From Pseudooceanicola nitratireducens (lineage in GTDB: Bacteria > Pseudomonadota > Alphaproteobacteria > Rhodobacterales > Rhodobacteraceae), in assembly GCF_900109195.1 (NCBI RefSeq), contig NZ_FNZG01000001.1, positions 930,001 through 994,000 on the forward strand: a stretch of DNA of 64,000 nucleotides. Direction: 5' to 3'. Every line of letters begins with the position of its first letter. Position 1 is the stretch's first letter. Below are positions 37,159-45,717 of this stretch, piece by piece. The translations under genes were made by a program, and so were the position numbers. A model generated the notes under the pieces. That model did not search any database. It saw only the letters and a list, made by a program, of their open reading frames with translations, and had not been told where the DNA came from.

Positions 37159-38025
37159 TCAGGCGACGTTTTCCAGCCGTGCTTCGGGCGTGACGCCAAG
37201 CGCATGGCAGACGTCGCGCGTCAGTTCCGGGCGGTTCAGCGTGTAGAAGTGCAGCTTGTCCACGCCCTCGGCCAGAAGGTCGGTGCACATCTCGGTGCAC
37301 AGCGCAGTGGCCAGCAGATCTTCGCGCCCGTCGCGGCCCGCCTTTTCAAAGGCTTCGTCCATCCAGGCCGGCACATTGGCCCCGCAGCGCAGGGCGAAAT
37401 TGCGCATTCCCTTCCAGTTCTCGATCGGCAGGATGCCCGGCACGATCGGCGCGGTGATCCCGGCCTTGTCGCAACGGTCGCGGAACCGAAGGAAGGTTTC
37501 GGTTTCAAAGAAGAATTGGGTGATGCCTTCAGAGGCCCCGGCGTCCAGCTTGCGTTTCAGCCACTCGACATCCGCATCCGAGGACGGGCTGTCAGGGTGG
37601 CGTTCCGGGTAGGCCCCGACGCGGATGGTGAACTTGCCGGTGGCGGCCAGCGCCTCGATCAGCTCGACCGAATTGGCAAAACCGTCGGGGTGGGCGGTGA
37701 ACTTGCCTTCGCCTTTCGGCGGGTCGCCACGCAGGGCCACGATCTCGGTCACGCCGGCGGCGGCAAAGCTGTCGGCGATGGCCAGCGTTTCCTCGCGCGT
37801 GGCGTTCACGCAGGTCAGGTGGGCGGCAACATTCAACCCGGCGTTCTTATGCAGCGTGGCCACCGCGTCGCGCGTCAGGTCACGGGTGGTGCCGCCGGCC
37901 CCGTAGGTGACGGAGACGAAGCGCGGGTTCAGCGGGGCCAGCACCTGAACGGTGTCCCACAGACGGAAAGAGGCTTCGAGGTTTTGCGGCGGAAAGAATT
38001 CGAACGAAACGGCAGGCGTGGTCAT
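37159..38025 (-). CDS. metF: 5,10-Methylenetetrahydrofolate reductase
   Basis: A protein of 288 residues that reduces methylene-THF to methyl-THF for methionine synthesis, with FAD. The start AVSFEFFPPQN holds the catalytic glutamate region. VSVTYGAGGTTRD, AHLTCVNATREE, ALRGDPPKGEG and the FFFETE segment follow in order. An earlier in-frame start would add 30 unrelated residues. It is divergent from a LysR/MetR-type regulator; the 92-base gap has two TGAG-N5-CTCA operators, indicating control by homocysteine-responsive MetR. Confidence 0.94.
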   Translation of the reverse strand: MTTPAVSFEFFPPQNLEASFRLWDTVQVLAPLNPRFVSVTYGAGGTTRDLTRDAVATLHKNAGLNVAAHLTCVNATREETLAIADSFAAAGVTEIVALRGDPPKGEGKFTAHPDGFANSVELIEALAATGKFTIRVGAYPERHPDSPSSDADVEWLKRKLDAGASEGITQFFFETETFLRFRDRCDKAGITAPIVPGILPIENWKGMRNFALRCGANVPAWMDEAFEKAGRDGREDLLATALCTEMCTDLLAEGVDKLHFYTLNRPELTRDVCHALGVTPEARLENVA

Positions 38026-38070
38026 CTTGTGTCCCCTTGGGTTTGATCCCTTGTCCCAGATCGTGCTTTG

Positions 38071-38083
38071 TGAGACAAGCTCA
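38071..38083. promoter_or_regulatory. Candidate MetR operator 1 (TGAG-ACAAG-CTCA)
   Basis: A perfect 4+5+4 inverted repeat in the metF/metR divergent gap. It is close to the enterobacterial MetR consensus TGAA-N5-TTCA and differs symmetrically by G/C at the inner position. Centre 52 bases from the metF start. Confidence 0.6.
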
Positions 38084-38101
38084 TAACATTCACGAACATC
38101 A

Positions 38102-38114
38102 TGAGCATAACTCA
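38102..38114. promoter_or_regulatory. Candidate MetR operator 2 (TGAG-CATAA-CTCA)
   Basis: A second copy with identical arms, centred 31 bases (about three helical turns) from operator 1. It ends 3 bases before the metR start codon, overlapping its ribosome-binding region, which would suit autorepression. Confidence 0.6.
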
Positions 38115-38117
38115 CAT

Positions 38118-39023
38118 ATGCATATCGAGTTCCGCCACCTGCGCACGATCAAGGCCATTCATGACGCGGGCGGGCTGCAGCGCGCCGCCGACATGTTGCA
38201 CATCACGCAGTCTGCCCTGTCGCATCAGATCAAGGGGCTGGAGGACCAGGCCGGGGTCGAGCTTTTCGTGCGGAGGTCCAAGCCGCTGAAACTCTCGGCC
38301 GCGGGGCAGCGGATGCTGCGCCTGGCCGAAAAGATCCTACCCGAGATCGACGCGCTTCAGGCCGAATTTGAAGCTTTGGAAGAAGGCAGCGCCGGGCGGC
38401 TGCACATCGCGCTGGAATGCCACGCCTGCTATGACTGGCTGTTCCCGGTGCTGGAACAGTTCCGCCGCGCCTGGCCCGAGGTCGACGTCGATATTCGCCC
38501 CGGCCTTGCCTTCGACGCGCTGACCGCCCTGCGCCGGGAAGAGGTCGACCTGGTGATTTCCTCCGATCCTGAAAAGGATCCCGATACCGTCTTTGCGCCG
38601 CTTTTCGACTATTCTCCTATCCTGATCGCCCCGGCTTCGCATCCGCTGGCTGCGAAACCCTTTGTCGAGGCCGAGGATTTCGCCGGTGAAACCCTGCTGA
38701 CCTATCCCGTCGACCGCACCAAGCTTGATATCTACAAGCTGCTGCTTCACCCCGCAGGAGTCGAGCCCGAAGCCATCCGGCAGGTCGAACTGACGCCCAT
38801 GATCCTCATGCTCGTCGCGTCGGGGCGCGGGGTTGCCGTGCTGCCCGACTGGGTCATGAACTCTGCCCGCAACCGCGCGGAATTCATCACGCGTCCCCTG
38901 ACCGAAAAGGGGATGACCCGCCGCATGTATGCCGCGTCCCGCGCCGATGACGCGGGAAAGCCTTATCTTGCGCATTTCATCCGCCTTGCCCGGACCGAGG
39001 CGGTGAAGCTGCAGCGGGGTTAG
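38118..39023 (+). CDS. metR: LysR-family regulator of methionine genes, MetR-like
   Basis: A protein of 301 residues. The helix-turn-helix is FRHLRTIKAIHDAGGLQRAADMLHITQSALSHQIKGLEDQAG, where the TQSALSHQIK pattern and the pair RRSKPLKLSAAG are MetR-like. The effector domain includes GRLHIALECHACYDWLFPVLEQFRRAWPEVD, closely resembling MetR of E. coli. The start at 38118 is favoured over earlier in-frame starts because those would fall in the operator region. Divergent from metF. Homocysteine is the known co-effector of MetR. Confidence 0.88.
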   Translation: MHIEFRHLRTIKAIHDAGGLQRAADMLHITQSALSHQIKGLEDQAGVELFVRRSKPLKLSAAGQRMLRLAEKILPEIDALQAEFEALEEGSAGRLHIALECHACYDWLFPVLEQFRRAWPEVDVDIRPGLAFDALTALRREEVDLVISSDPEKDPDTVFAPLFDYSPILIAPASHPLAAKPFVEAEDFAGETLLTYPVDRTKLDIYKLLLHPAGVEPEAIRQVELTPMILMLVASGRGVAVLPDWVMNSARNRAEFITRPLTEKGMTRRMYAASRADDAGKPYLAHFIRLARTEAVKLQRG

Positions 39024-39039
39024 ACCACCCCGCTGCAGC
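39008..39039. terminator. Hairpin overlapping the metR stop codon
   Basis: A 12-bp perfect stem GCTGCAGCGGGG / CCCCGCTGCAGC (39008-39019 with 39028-39039) includes the last codons and stop of metR. No T run follows, so termination would be weak or Rho-assisted. Confidence 0.45.
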
Positions 39040-39098
39040 CAACCTATCACCGAAAAACCAAAGATCTGGTTAACGCGTGCCCGTCCGGCCCAAAGACC

Positions 39099-39500
39099 CT
39101 AGTCCGAGACGATATTGGTCACGGTCTCGCGGAAGAAATCTATTTTTCCATCGGCTTCGTGCGACAGGATATAGGTCACGCTCGTGACCTCTTCCTGGCG
39201 GACGCCATAGAAGAACCGCTGGTGAAACCGTGTCAGGTGCCAGCCCCCGCCAAGATCATGCGGCGCAATCTCAAGAGCATTGGTTCCCTTGGGAAAAACC
39301 TCTTGCCCTAGGCGCACGACCACGCCCATCAGCGCCTCTTTGCTGTCGGCACTCTGCCAGCCGGTGTCGGCCTCGTCGCGGTAATGGTCGATCCGGAAAT
39401 CGACGTCATCGGCGACCAGCCCGAACAGGTTGGCATCGCCCTTTGCGAACAGGTCCAGAAGCTGGCCGATCACGGTAGTCTCTGCGTTTACAGGTGTCAT
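39099..39500 (-). CDS. SnoaL/NTF2-like protein
   Basis: A protein of 133 residues. A cone-shaped alpha+beta barrel of the NTF2/SnoaL type is suggested by the N-terminal helix (VIGQLLDLFAKGDANLFGLVADDVDFRIDHY) and the C-terminal strands (VTSVTYILSHEADGKIDFFRETV). It is divergent from a LysR-type regulator and probably controlled by it. Substrate or role unknown; the pocket could bind a small hydrophobic ligand. Confidence 0.7.
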   Translation of the reverse strand: MTPVNAETTVIGQLLDLFAKGDANLFGLVADDVDFRIDHYRDEADTGWQSADSKEALMGVVVRLGQEVFPKGTNALEIAPHDLGGGWHLTRFHQRFFYGVRQEEVTSVTYILSHEADGKIDFFRETVTNIVSD

Positions 39501-39601
39501 TCGGGGGATCCTTTCGAAATGTTGGTGAACATCCCCTTGCTACGGGCCGCCAAATGTGAAGTTAATTGCTATAATGAGTATTGATTACATAGGCATTCGC
39601 T

Positions 39602-40432
39602 ATGATTGACTTGACCGCGCTGAAATACTTTGCCGCCGCCTATGAGACGGGAACCTTCAGCCAATCCGCGCGGGTGAACAATGTCAGCCAGCCGACGGTT
39701 TCCGCCGCAATTCAAAGGCTTGAGGATCGTCTGGACACGGCGCTGTTCACCCGGTCGAAATCCGGGCTGACGCCCACGCCGCTTGCCACGCGGCTGTATC
39801 ACGACGTAGTGGAAAGCGTCGGCCACCTCTCGGGGCTGGAGGCGCGGCTTCGCAACACGCCGCAGACCAGGCTGCGCTTGCACGTCGCCCCGGACATGAT
39901 GGTGGGCCGAATTGCCCCCGCGCTTCAGGGGTTGCGTCGCCGCGATCCCACGCTGGTTTTCACTTTCTGCGATACCGCTGAAGAGGCTGATATCGCGTAC
40001 CTTTCAGAAGACTGCATGCCGAAGGGGCAAGCCTTTATCGCCCTAGAGGACGAAGCGTTCATGATCGCGCTGCACCGCCTGCATCCGTTGGCCCGGCGCA
40101 ACGCCCTGACGCTTGCCGACCTGACGGATCAGCAGATCATCCACCGCCCCTATTGTCCGCGTGCCGACCGGATGGACCTGGGCGTGCTGCCCACAGCCCC
40201 TGCGGCCGAGGTCACGAATGATGCGCAGCTGCTTGATCTGGTCGCCGCCGGTCTGGGCATCGCCTTTGTGCCGCGTGGCCATGGGGCAGGGCGGGACGAT
40301 CTGATCCTTCTGCCCCTGGCGGACGCCGACGCGGGCATCCGCCGCACAGGTCTGGCACACCGGAAAACCGACTTTGCCACCCGGATCGCGCGCGATCTTG
40401 CTGCGGTCATTGCGCCTCAGCACAGGGCCTGA
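39602..40432 (+). CDS. LysR-family transcriptional regulator
   Basis: A protein of 276 residues. The helix-turn-helix is LKYFAAAYETGTFSQSARVNNVSQPTVSAAIQRLEDRL, followed by LFTRSKSGLTPTPLATRLY; the effector domain is short (LHVAPDMMVGRIAP through GLGIAFVPRGHG). It is divergent from the SnoaL-like gene with a 101-base AT-rich gap (TAATTGCTATAATGAGTATTG), typical of LysR autoregulation. Target probably the SnoaL-like gene. Confidence 0.85.
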   Translation: MIDLTALKYFAAAYETGTFSQSARVNNVSQPTVSAAIQRLEDRLDTALFTRSKSGLTPTPLATRLYHDVVESVGHLSGLEARLRNTPQTRLRLHVAPDMMVGRIAPALQGLRRRDPTLVFTFCDTAEEADIAYLSEDCMPKGQAFIALEDEAFMIALHRLHPLARRNALTLADLTDQQIIHRPYCPRADRMDLGVLPTAPAAEVTNDAQLLDLVAAGLGIAFVPRGHGAGRDDLILLPLADADAGIRRTGLAHRKTDFATRIARDLAAVIAPQHRA

Positions 40433-40531
40433 CAAAACGGAAATACCAACGGCACGTCATCCCAGGGGCCTTCCCCCTTGGCATCGCACCCCCTTCAGTC
40501 TATACGCGCGACCTGATCCAAGGAGCCGACG

Positions 40532-41320
40532 ATGACCCTTAGCGCAAATCTCAACATCATGAAGAAAGCTGCCCGCAAGGCGGGGCGGTCTCTTGTCAAG
40601 GATTTCCGCGAGGTCGAAAACCTCCAGGTGTCGATGAAAGGTGCCGGCGATTTCGTCAGCCGTGCCGACATCGCCGCAGAAGAAATCATCAAGGCCGAAC
40701 TGATGGAGGCGCGTCCTTCCTACGGCTGGATCGGCGAAGAGGGCGGTGAGGAAACCGGCAGCGATCCGACCCGTCGCTGGATCGTCGATCCGCTGGATGG
40801 CACCACCAACTTCCTGCACGGCCTGCCGCATTGGGCGATCTCGATCGCGCTTGAGCACAAGGGCCAGATCATCGCCGGCGTCGTCTATGACGCCGCCAAG
40901 GACGAGATGTTCTTTGCCGAAAAGGGCGAAGGTGCCTGGATGAACGAAACGCGGATCCGCGTGTCGGGCCGTCACCGCATGATCGAATCGATCTTCGCCA
41001 CCGGCGTGCCCTTCGGCGGACGCTCGGACCTGCCGAAGACGCTGAAGGACCTCGGTCGTCTGATGCCAGCCTGTGCCGGTGTGCGGCGCTTCGGATCTGC
41101 CGCGCTGGACCTGGCCTATGTGGCCGCCGGCCGCTACGAGGGCTTCTGGGAACGCCGCCTGAACGCCTGGGATATGGCTGCGGGCATCGTCATCCTGCGC
41201 GAAGCGGGCGGCCTGGTCGAGCCGATCAACCCCGAGGCCGACATCCTGGCCAGCGGAGAGGTCATCGGCGCGAACGAAGCGATCTTTGAACAATTCGCCA
41301 AGGTCATCCGCAACAGCTGA
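40532..41320 (+). CDS. suhB: Inositol monophosphatase family protein
   Basis: A protein of 262 residues. Metal-binding motifs are complete: GEEGGEE (Glu pair), WIVDPLDGTTNFLHG and NAWDMAAGIVILREAGG. In alphaproteobacteria such proteins are SuhB-like, hydrolysing myo-inositol-1-phosphate or related sugar phosphates with Mg2+. The upstream AAGGAG supports the start. It stands alone, convergent with a rhomboid protease gene. Confidence 0.9.
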   Translation: MTLSANLNIMKKAARKAGRSLVKDFREVENLQVSMKGAGDFVSRADIAAEEIIKAELMEARPSYGWIGEEGGEETGSDPTRRWIVDPLDGTTNFLHGLPHWAISIALEHKGQIIAGVVYDAAKDEMFFAEKGEGAWMNETRIRVSGRHRMIESIFATGVPFGGRSDLPKTLKDLGRLMPACAGVRRFGSAALDLAYVAAGRYEGFWERRLNAWDMAAGIVILREAGGLVEPINPEADILASGEVIGANEAIFEQFAKVIRNS

Positions 41321-41361
41321 TCGCTTTGCGGCGCTACGGATTTTGATCGAACCCCCGGCGC

Positions 41362-42108
41362 TTAACGGCGCCGGCGTACCTGTGGCACGTTTGATCGTGT
41401 CAGCCGGTATTCCGCCGGCGGGTGGTCCGGGTGGCCATGGGTGCGGTCCCAGAAGGCCGTGCCGCCCAGGCGTCGAAACAGCGGCAATGTCAGCGCGAAG
41501 CCCGCGATGAAGCCCCCCGCATGCGCCCAGTAGGCCACGCCGCCCGCGTTCATATCTGCGCCCAGCCCGTTCACGAATTGCAAGCCGAACCAGATGCCCA
41601 GCATGATCCAGGCGGGCACCGGGATCACCTTGAAAAACACAATGAAGATGAACAGGATATCGACCCGCGCCTTCGGGAACAGAAGAAGATATCCCCCCAT
41701 CACCCCCGCGATCGCGCCCGAGGCCCCGACCATCGGCACCATGGATCCTGGTGCCGCGACATATTGCGCCAGCGCCGCCGCCACGCCAGAGGCAAGGTAG
41801 AAGCCCAGGAAGCGGCCATGCCCCATTTCGTCTTCCATATTGTCGCCAAAGATCCACAGAAACAGCATGTTGCCCGCCAGGTGCATGAAGCCCCCGTGCA
41901 GGAACATCGAGGTCACGAAAGACCCGTACCCTTCGCCGGATGAAATGCGCGCCGGCACCAACCCATAGGTCATGAAGAACCCGTCCAGCGCCTGGGCCGA
42001 CGGCAGTGAGGTCATGTAGAAGGCGAAGACCGCGATATTGATCGCGATCAGGCTCCAGGTGACAAAGGGCGTGCGCCCCGAGGGGTTGTGATCGCGCAAG
42101 GGAAACAT
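41362..42108 (-). CDS. Rhomboid-family intramembrane serine protease
   Basis: A protein of 248 residues with six hydrophobic segments. The catalytic serine is in VGASGAIAG (G-x-S-G) in helix 4 and the histidine in AHAGGF near helix 6, both conserved; HGGFMHLAGNMLFLWIFGDNME is the loop before helix 2. Cleaves membrane proteins within the bilayer; substrates unknown. Its C-terminal tail is basic (VPQVRRRR). Confidence 0.9.
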   Translation of the reverse strand: MFPLRDHNPSGRTPFVTWSLIAINIAVFAFYMTSLPSAQALDGFFMTYGLVPARISSGEGYGSFVTSMFLHGGFMHLAGNMLFLWIFGDNMEDEMGHGRFLGFYLASGVAAALAQYVAAPGSMVPMVGASGAIAGVMGGYLLLFPKARVDILFIFIVFFKVIPVPAWIMLGIWFGLQFVNGLGADMNAGGVAYWAHAGGFIAGFALTLPLFRRLGGTAFWDRTHGHPDHPPAEYRLTRSNVPQVRRRR

Positions 42109-42266
42109 GCGCTCAAGCTGGGGCGGCAGGGGGGGAAGGTCAAGCCAAAGCCCGGATTTCCCTGAAAATTTGGTGTCCTGAAATTTTTACGGATTGTCCC
42201 GGCGCTGTCTCTTTCCCATCCCGCCGGGCAGGTCTATGGTCCCGCCAGCCTTCCGGAAACGGATGG

Positions 42267-42352
42267 GCCCGCGTGGTGGAATGGTAGACACAGGGGACTT
42301 AAAATCCCTAGGCTTTGATGCCGTGCCGGTTCGAGTCCGGCCGCGGGTACCA
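42267..42352 (+). tRNA. tRNA-Leu (anticodon UAA)
   Basis: 86 bases with CCA encoded. The acceptor stem GCCCGCG pairs with CGCGGGT; D-loop, anticodon stem GGGGA-CTTAAAA-TCCCT (anticodon TAA at loop centre), a class II long variable arm and T-loop GGTTCGAGTCC are all in place. It reads UUA and UUG. The coding sequence before it has no obvious promoter box; a T-rich stretch (CTTTTCC..TTTGTTTTTA) follows within 40 bases. Confidence 0.95.
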
Positions 42353-42499
42353 GAAATCTTTTCCTCTAGTCCTTTGTTTTTATAGGGCCTTTGGAGAAGG
42401 GGGCGGAGGGGTGGAATTTTCTGCCCGCGATTAATCCCGTTTCAACGCTTCATGCGCATCCTGCGCCCAGGCAAGTTTGCCCGAGCGAAAGGAATGCCG

Positions 42500-43060
42500 A
42501 TGAAATACGCTGTGTTTGCCGTGATCCTCGCGGCGGGACCGGCCTGTGCCGACCAATATACCGCCGTGATGACCACATTCGCCCGCGACAGTATCGTGGG
42601 CTGGGCGGAAGCCCCTGTGTTGATTGAAGAAATCGTTGCTCAGAACGCGGAACATGCCGGGTTGAGCCAGGCGGACATCGACGAAATGGACCGCCAGTGG
42701 CGGAACCAGGTAGGGCAGGGTAACCGGCCGATTGTCGAACCGGTCCTGTCCAACCCCGCGGCCGACTATCTCCGCCAGATTGTCGAGGAATCCGGTGGCA
42801 TCGTGACCGAGGTTTTCATCATGGACAACAGGGGGTTGAACGTCGCTGCCTCGGATCCGACCTCGGACTACTGGCAGGGGGACGAGGCGAAATTCACCGA
42901 GACTTATGGCAAAGGCGCAAGCGCCCTGCACATCGGGGATATCGAGTTTGATGACTCCACCCAGTCCTATCAGGGGCAGGTTTCCGTTCCGGTGATGGGG
43001 CCGGGCGGCGCGGTGATCGGTGCCATGACCGTGGGTCTGAATGCCGAGATGCTGTTCTAA
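42500..43060 (+). CDS. Secreted single-Cache/PDC-type sensor domain protein
   Basis: A protein of 186 residues. A signal peptide (MKYAVFAVILAAGPACA) is followed by an extracytoplasmic Cache-like domain ending EVFIMDNRGLNVAASDPTSDYWQGDEAKFTETY and SVPVMGPGGAVIGAMTVGL. No second membrane segment and no cytoplasmic output domain. The AAAGGA ribosome-binding site and signal peptide choose 42500 over nearby ATGs. It is 36 bases ahead of a chemoreceptor gene and probably co-transcribed, so it may present ligands to that receptor from the periplasm (inference). Confidence 0.8.
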   Translation: MKYAVFAVILAAGPACADQYTAVMTTFARDSIVGWAEAPVLIEEIVAQNAEHAGLSQADIDEMDRQWRNQVGQGNRPIVEPVLSNPAADYLRQIVEESGGIVTEVFIMDNRGLNVAASDPTSDYWQGDEAKFTETYGKGASALHIGDIEFDDSTQSYQGQVSVPVMGPGGAVIGAMTVGLNAEMLF

Positions 43061-43096
43061 GCCCCTGAGACCCAGATCAAGAAAAGGACCGTGTCG

Positions 43097-45649
43097 ATGC
43101 CGGATTCGACCGCGCGCAGCCGTGTGCCCAAGGCGCTGAAGCAAACATTCTTTGTCGGAACGGTGCTGGTCGCGATCAGCATCCTCCTGGTCGTGTCCCT
43201 GATCGAATTCATGTCGCACCGCCGCTCGATCGAAACGGTCGAGACTTTGGTCGCCGAAAGAGCAGAGGAAAACACCGCCTTCCTGGCGGAACAGGTGGCC
43301 GGCATGGTCAAGTTCGGCAAGGTCACGCCGTTGGAGGCAGCCTTGAAAAGCCTGATCGACCGCGCCGAAGGCGATGTCCTGTCCGCCCTTGCCCTTCAAG
43401 CGGATGGACAGGTGATCGGCCAGGTCGGGAAGGGCGATGATCAGGTGATGGCAGAGCTTGCCGCCCGCGCCCTGCAATCCGGCGTGCCAGAGATCAGCGC
43501 CGACGGTTTCTTCGTCGCCATGCCCTTGCGGTTCGGGCGGGATGCCCAGGTGATCGGCGCGGTCGGCACCCATTGGACGGCAGATCAGAAACGGGCCTTC
43601 CTTGACGCCGAAAGGCCGCAGATGATCCTGACTGGGGCCGGTATCTGTCTGGCCGCCCTGATCGTTGTCGGGGGGATAATATGGCTGTGGTTTTCGCGCC
43701 CGCTGCGGCGGACCGATGCCGCGATGCGGGCCGTCGCCTTTGGCGCGCTGGATCGCGATGTGCCGTATCAGTCCAGGCAGGACGAAATCGGCGGCATTGC
43801 CCGATCGCTCGCCGAATTCCGGGACAAGCTGATCGACGCACGCGCCTCGGACGAGGAAAACGCCTTTCGCAGTGCGGGAATCAAAAGCGCGGGCTCCGCG
43901 CTGGCGTTGCTCGATCAGGATCACGCGATACGCTACGCCAACCCGGCATTTCAGGACCTTATGGTCGCCTTCGGGGGCCAGGTGAAGGGGGAGTGGGGCG
44001 CCTGGGCCACCCCGGACGAGAGCGGGTTGAAAGGACGGTCCGCACGGGACATCCCGGGCCTGTCCGACGTGCTGGAACAGATCGCCTCGGGCCAGATTGC
44101 GCTGCCCGCGGTTGTTCAGCGCCGCTGGACGCGCCACCGGCTGGAAGCCCGGGCATCGGCCGTCCTGAACCCCGAGGGAGAGAACATAGGGCTTGTCCTT
44201 GAATGCAAAGACGTCTCGGAAGAGGTGTTGAACGCCGCCATCCTCAAGGCCATCGATCGCAATCAGTTGCGGATCGACATAGGCGAGGACCGGCAGGTTG
44301 TGTCCTGCAATGATGCCGTGCTGACCCTAACCGGCCTGTCTGTAGAAAAGCTGAAGAGCCTTACCGGGCGGGACATGCTGCAAAGCGTCGATGTCTCGGA
44401 TCAGGTGAAAGAGGCGAATGTCGCTGCCGTGCGCGCTGGAAAGACGGTCTCTGGCCGGTTCGAACTGGTTTCTGCCGGCGCCCGAAAGCCGGTGGTCGAA
44501 GGAACGATCACCCCGATTGTCGGGTCCGACGGGTCAGTTCAACGGCTGGTTTTCATCGGGACCGATACCACCGAAGAACATTATGCAAGGATCGCGGCCA
44601 CCGCGGAACGTGCCGCCCAGCAGGAAGAACAGCAGCGCGTGGTCAGTGCCCTGCGTCGCGGCTTGGACAGGCTTGCGAATGGGGATCTGACGATGAAGAT
44701 CGATGATCCCCTTGGCCCCGACTATGAAGAGCTGCGCTTGAATTTCAACGCGGCAGTGAAAAGCCTTCATGATGCGATGGATGCCGTGGTGCAGAATGCG
44801 ACCTCCATCCGGACCGAAGCCGGAGAGATCACCTCGGCCGCTGATGATCTGGCGCGACGCACCGAACGGCAGGCCGCCACGCTGGAAGAAACGGCGGCGG
44901 CGCTGGATCAGCTGACGGCCTCGGTCGCCTCGGCGTCTTCCGGCGCAATCGAGGCGAGCAACATCGCCCAGACCACGCTGTCCCAGGCTGAAACCGGCGG
45001 TGGCGTTGCCCGACGGGCGGTGGACGCGATGGATGGCATAAGGTCTTCCAGCAAGGAGATCTCGAAAATCACCAGCGTGATCGACGACATCGCCTTTCAG
45101 ACCAACCTTCTGGCGCTGAATGCCGGGGTCGAGGCTGCCCGTGCAGGCGAAGCCGGGCGCGGCTTTGCCGTGGTCGCGACCGAGGTTCGGGCGCTTGCAC
45201 AACGTTCCTCGGAAGCTGCGCGCGAGATCAACGATCTGATCACGGCCTCGGGGCAGCAGGTGAAGACCGGCGTCGACCTTGTGGATCAGACCGGAGAGGC
45301 TCTGGCGCGCATCGTCAGGGGTGTGTCCGATATATCGGAGCGCGTGAAGGCCATTTCCCAATCGGCACAAGAACAATCCACCGGCTTGAGTGAGATCAAC
45401 ACGGCGATGAATGATCTGGACCAGGTCACGCAGCAGAACGCGGCCATGTTCGAAGAAACAACCGCCGCAAGCCATGCGCTGACAGCAGAAGCAGAGGCCC
45501 TGGTCACCGCATCGGAACAGTTCAAGCTGATAGGCTCGGGCCCGCGGACCACGCGGGACAGAACAGCCGGAAAACCGGCGGACGCGGCGAAAAAAGTGGT
45601 GAACGCCCCTCCGGTGGTCGCAGACGACCGGGGCTGGGCCGAATTTTGA
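43097..45649 (+). CDS. Methyl-accepting chemotaxis protein with two PAS domains
   Basis: A protein of 850 residues. Membrane helices lie at about residues 20-40 and 170-195, around a small periplasmic domain. A HAMP-like linker follows (RPLRRTDAAMRAVAFGALDRDVPY), then two PAS-like domains (ALLDQDHAIRYANPAFQDLM and VVSCNDAVLTLTGLSVEKL), then a second HAMP and the signalling hairpin tip IDDIAFQTNLLALNAGVEAARAGEAGRGFAVVATEVRALAQRSSEAAREI. The C-terminal GWAEF fits the xWxxF CheR/CheB-tethering motif. The AAGGA site picks ATG 43097. Confidence 0.92.
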   Translation: MPDSTARSRVPKALKQTFFVGTVLVAISILLVVSLIEFMSHRRSIETVETLVAERAEENTAFLAEQVAGMVKFGKVTPLEAALKSLIDRAEGDVLSALALQADGQVIGQVGKGDDQVMAELAARALQSGVPEISADGFFVAMPLRFGRDAQVIGAVGTHWTADQKRAFLDAERPQMILTGAGICLAALIVVGGIIWLWFSRPLRRTDAAMRAVAFGALDRDVPYQSRQDEIGGIARSLAEFRDKLIDARASDEENAFRSAGIKSAGSALALLDQDHAIRYANPAFQDLMVAFGGQVKGEWGAWATPDESGLKGRSARDIPGLSDVLEQIASGQIALPAVVQRRWTRHRLEARASAVLNPEGENIGLVLECKDVSEEVLNAAILKAIDRNQLRIDIGEDRQVVSCNDAVLTLTGLSVEKLKSLTGRDMLQSVDVSDQVKEANVAAVRAGKTVSGRFELVSAGARKPVVEGTITPIVGSDGSVQRLVFIGTDTTEEHYARIAATAERAAQQEEQQRVVSALRRGLDRLANGDLTMKIDDPLGPDYEELRLNFNAAVKSLHDAMDAVVQNATSIRTEAGEITSAADDLARRTERQAATLEETAAALDQLTASVASASSGAIEASNIAQTTLSQAETGGGVARRAVDAMDGIRSSSKEISKITSVIDDIAFQTNLLALNAGVEAARAGEAGRGFAVVATEVRALAQRSSEAAREINDLITASGQQVKTGVDLVDQTGEALARIVRGVSDISERVKAISQSAQEQSTGLSEINTAMNDLDQVTQQNAAMFEETTAASHALTAEAEALVTASEQFKLIGSGPRTTRDRTAGKPADAAKKVVNAPPVVADDRGWAEF

Positions 45650-45677
45650 TGCCTCAGCTTGCACTGAAACTGAGGTA

Positions 45678-45709
45678 TCGCGCGCCGCCCGGGGCGGGGT
45701 GGCGCGCGA
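45678..45709. terminator. GC-rich hairpin between convergent chemoreceptor and metG genes
   Basis: A 9-bp inverted repeat TCGCGCGCC / GGCGCGCGA (45678-45686 with 45701-45709), plus a CCTCAG/CTGAGG repeat just upstream. No T run, so the terminator function is uncertain. Confidence 0.4.
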
Positions 45710-45717
45710 AAATCTGG

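Noticed and set aside
38026-38117. SAM or other riboswitch upstream of metF.
   Set aside because: The gap is only 92 bases, dominated by two short operator repeats; no conserved riboswitch core was seen.
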